This document shows positions 5,583 through 6,466 of a stretch of 6,466 bases of DNA, piece by piece. The position numbers and the translations under genes were made by a program. Origin of the DNA: Desulfobacterales bacterium (GTDB lineage: Bacteria > Desulfobacterota > Desulfobulbia > Desulfobulbales > BM004). The first letter of the stretch is position 1. Each line of letters opens with the position of its first letter. The stretch is taken from NCBI GenBank assembly GCA_030621655.1, contig JAUXHH010000095.1, forward strand, positions 1-6,466, read 5' to 3'. The notes beneath the pieces are model-generated. The model was not told the origin of the DNA and searched no databases. It saw nothing but the letters and a program-made list of their open reading frames with translations.

Positions 5583-6466
5583 ATGGAACTTTCATTAAAA
5601 ACATATAGCGGCAAACCTGAAATGCCTGTTGTTCTCCTTATTCATGGCATGGGTATGAATAATTATTTCTGGGTTGACCCGAAAAAATGTTTAGTATTGG
5701 GCGGGTTGGCTCCTTTGACTATTTTTCTGACTGATGCAGCAAAAACATCTGAAAATACCATTTCATTCGGCTCCTTGGATCCTGATATCCAGGGACTCTG
5801 GGACTGCTTGAAGAGCGCCGGATTTTCACTTGCATCCTGGACACAACGCCGGCCCCTGGGGCCGATTCAAGTTGCAATCGATGAACTTAAAACCGCTTTT
5901 GAAACAGTAAGAAACAAATGGCCCGGGAAAAAAATATACCTCATTGGGCACAGCCGCGGGGGACTTATTGCCCGGCGTTTTTTGCTGGAGGAACCTGTAA
6001 ACGATATTGAAGGCCTGATAACCATCTGCAGCCCCCATGCGGGAACCGACATGGCAAAATTTTCCCGTTATCTAAAACCTGCCGGTGCATTACTGGAAAA
6101 AATTATTCCCGGTAAATCCAAGGTCATGCTGACAAAAGCCCTTGGCCGTCTTTCGGCATTTCTCCAAAGTCCTGCAATTGAAGAACTTCCACCCGATTCA
6201 GAATTTATGGCTTCAATAAAAAAAACCTTGCCCCAACAATTAAAAAAACTTTCCTTTGGCGGCACCAGTCCTGCACTGTTTCAGCTCATTGTCCGTCTCC
6301 CATCGGACAATTGCAAAATTATCAAGTTCCCTGACATGCTTACCGGGCCAATTCCTTCAGGACATCTTCCCAGGGAGTTGACGCCGGGACTTGGTGATGC
6401 CCTTGTTTCGGCAAAAAGCGCAAAACTCTCCGGCAGCAAACACTACGATTTTCCAAACAACCATGT
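5583..6466 (+). CDS. Serine alpha/beta hydrolase, lipase/esterase-like, 3' end cut by window edge
   Basis: The frame is open from ATG 5583 to the right edge: 294 complete codons. The fold shows as the strand VVLLIHGMG (residues 16-24, oxyanion HG), the nucleophile elbow IGHSRGG with Ser124, ICSPHAGT (148-155, typical of lipase/PGAP1-like proteins) and a late GLGDALVSAKSAKL whose Asp272 may be the acid. The last full codon is His294 in FPNNH, at the position where the catalytic His is expected, so probably only a short tail is missing. There is no signal peptide, so it is probably cytoplasmic or peripheral at the membrane. A lid-like region (about residues 156-245) lies between Ser and Asp, as in lipases. 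The likely substrate is an acyl ester or thioester. It is not OleB, which uses an Asp nucleophile in a haloalkane-dehalogenase-like fold. The gene follows the DUF6122-like gene by 4 nt. Confidence 0.88.
   Translation, partial: MELSLKTYSGKPEMPVVLLIHGMGMNNYFWVDPKKCLVLGGLAPLTIFLTDAAKTSENTISFGSLDPDIQGLWDCLKSAGFSLASWTQRRPLGPIQVAIDELKTAFETVRNKWPGKKIYLIGHSRGGLIARRFLLEEPVNDIEGLITICSPHAGTDMAKFSRYLKPAGALLEKIIPGKSKVMLTKALGRLSAFLQSPAIEELPPDSEFMASIKKTLPQQLKKLSFGGTSPALFQLIVRLPSDNCKIIKFPDMLTGPIPSGHLPRELTPGLGDALVSAKSAKLSGSKHYDFPNNH

Noticed and set aside
5583..6466. Calling the hydrolase OleB because of the nearby OleA-like gene
   Set aside because: The nucleophile elbow has Ser rather than Asp and the overall pattern is lipase-like.

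Overview
The window looks like ordinary chromosomal DNA of a Gram-negative bacterium of moderate GC content. Protein-level resemblance suggests a deltaproteobacterium (Desulfobacterota, for example a sulfate reducer). The main pointers are an OleA-like thiolase paired with a FabI-like reductase, and a stand-alone AMMECR1 protein. This placement comes from recalled family resemblance, not from a search. No rRNA, tRNA, CRISPR array, transposase or integrase is visible.

Layout: positions 1-1453 (minus strand) hold the first 484 codons of CTP synthase, pyrG, which runs off the left edge. A 249-bp divergent intergenic region follows, with a plausible sigma70-type promoter and a palindromic element. 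Everything after it is on the plus strand: (a) a FabI-like short-chain dehydrogenase and an OleA-like ketoacyl synthase III/thiolase joined by a TAATG stop/start overlap; (b) after a 193-bp gap with short repeats and a hairpin, an AMMECR1-domain protein overlapping a nine-cysteine YkgJ-like protein; (c) after a 71-bp gap, an 89-residue uncharacterised protein, a small multipass membrane protein resembling DUF6122, and a serine alpha/beta hydrolase cut by the right edge, all packed with 0-4 nt spacing.

How the genes may work together: the first plus-strand pair is clearly about acyl-chain chemistry. The OleA-like enzyme keeps the Cys-His-Asn triad and the glutamate that marks head-to-head (non-decarboxylative) Claisen condensation of two acyl-thioesters. 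The reductase could adjust the saturation of an acyl substrate or act on a product. The lipase-like hydrolase and the conserved His/Asp membrane protein fit a lipid or membrane theme, but the AMMECR1 and YkgJ-like genes have no obvious role in it. The most interesting possibility is a variant long-chain ketone or olefin (ole) locus with a dedicated enoyl-reductase-like partner. The canonical oleB, oleC and oleD genes are not in this window, so the claim rests on what lies beyond position 6466 or elsewhere in the genome.
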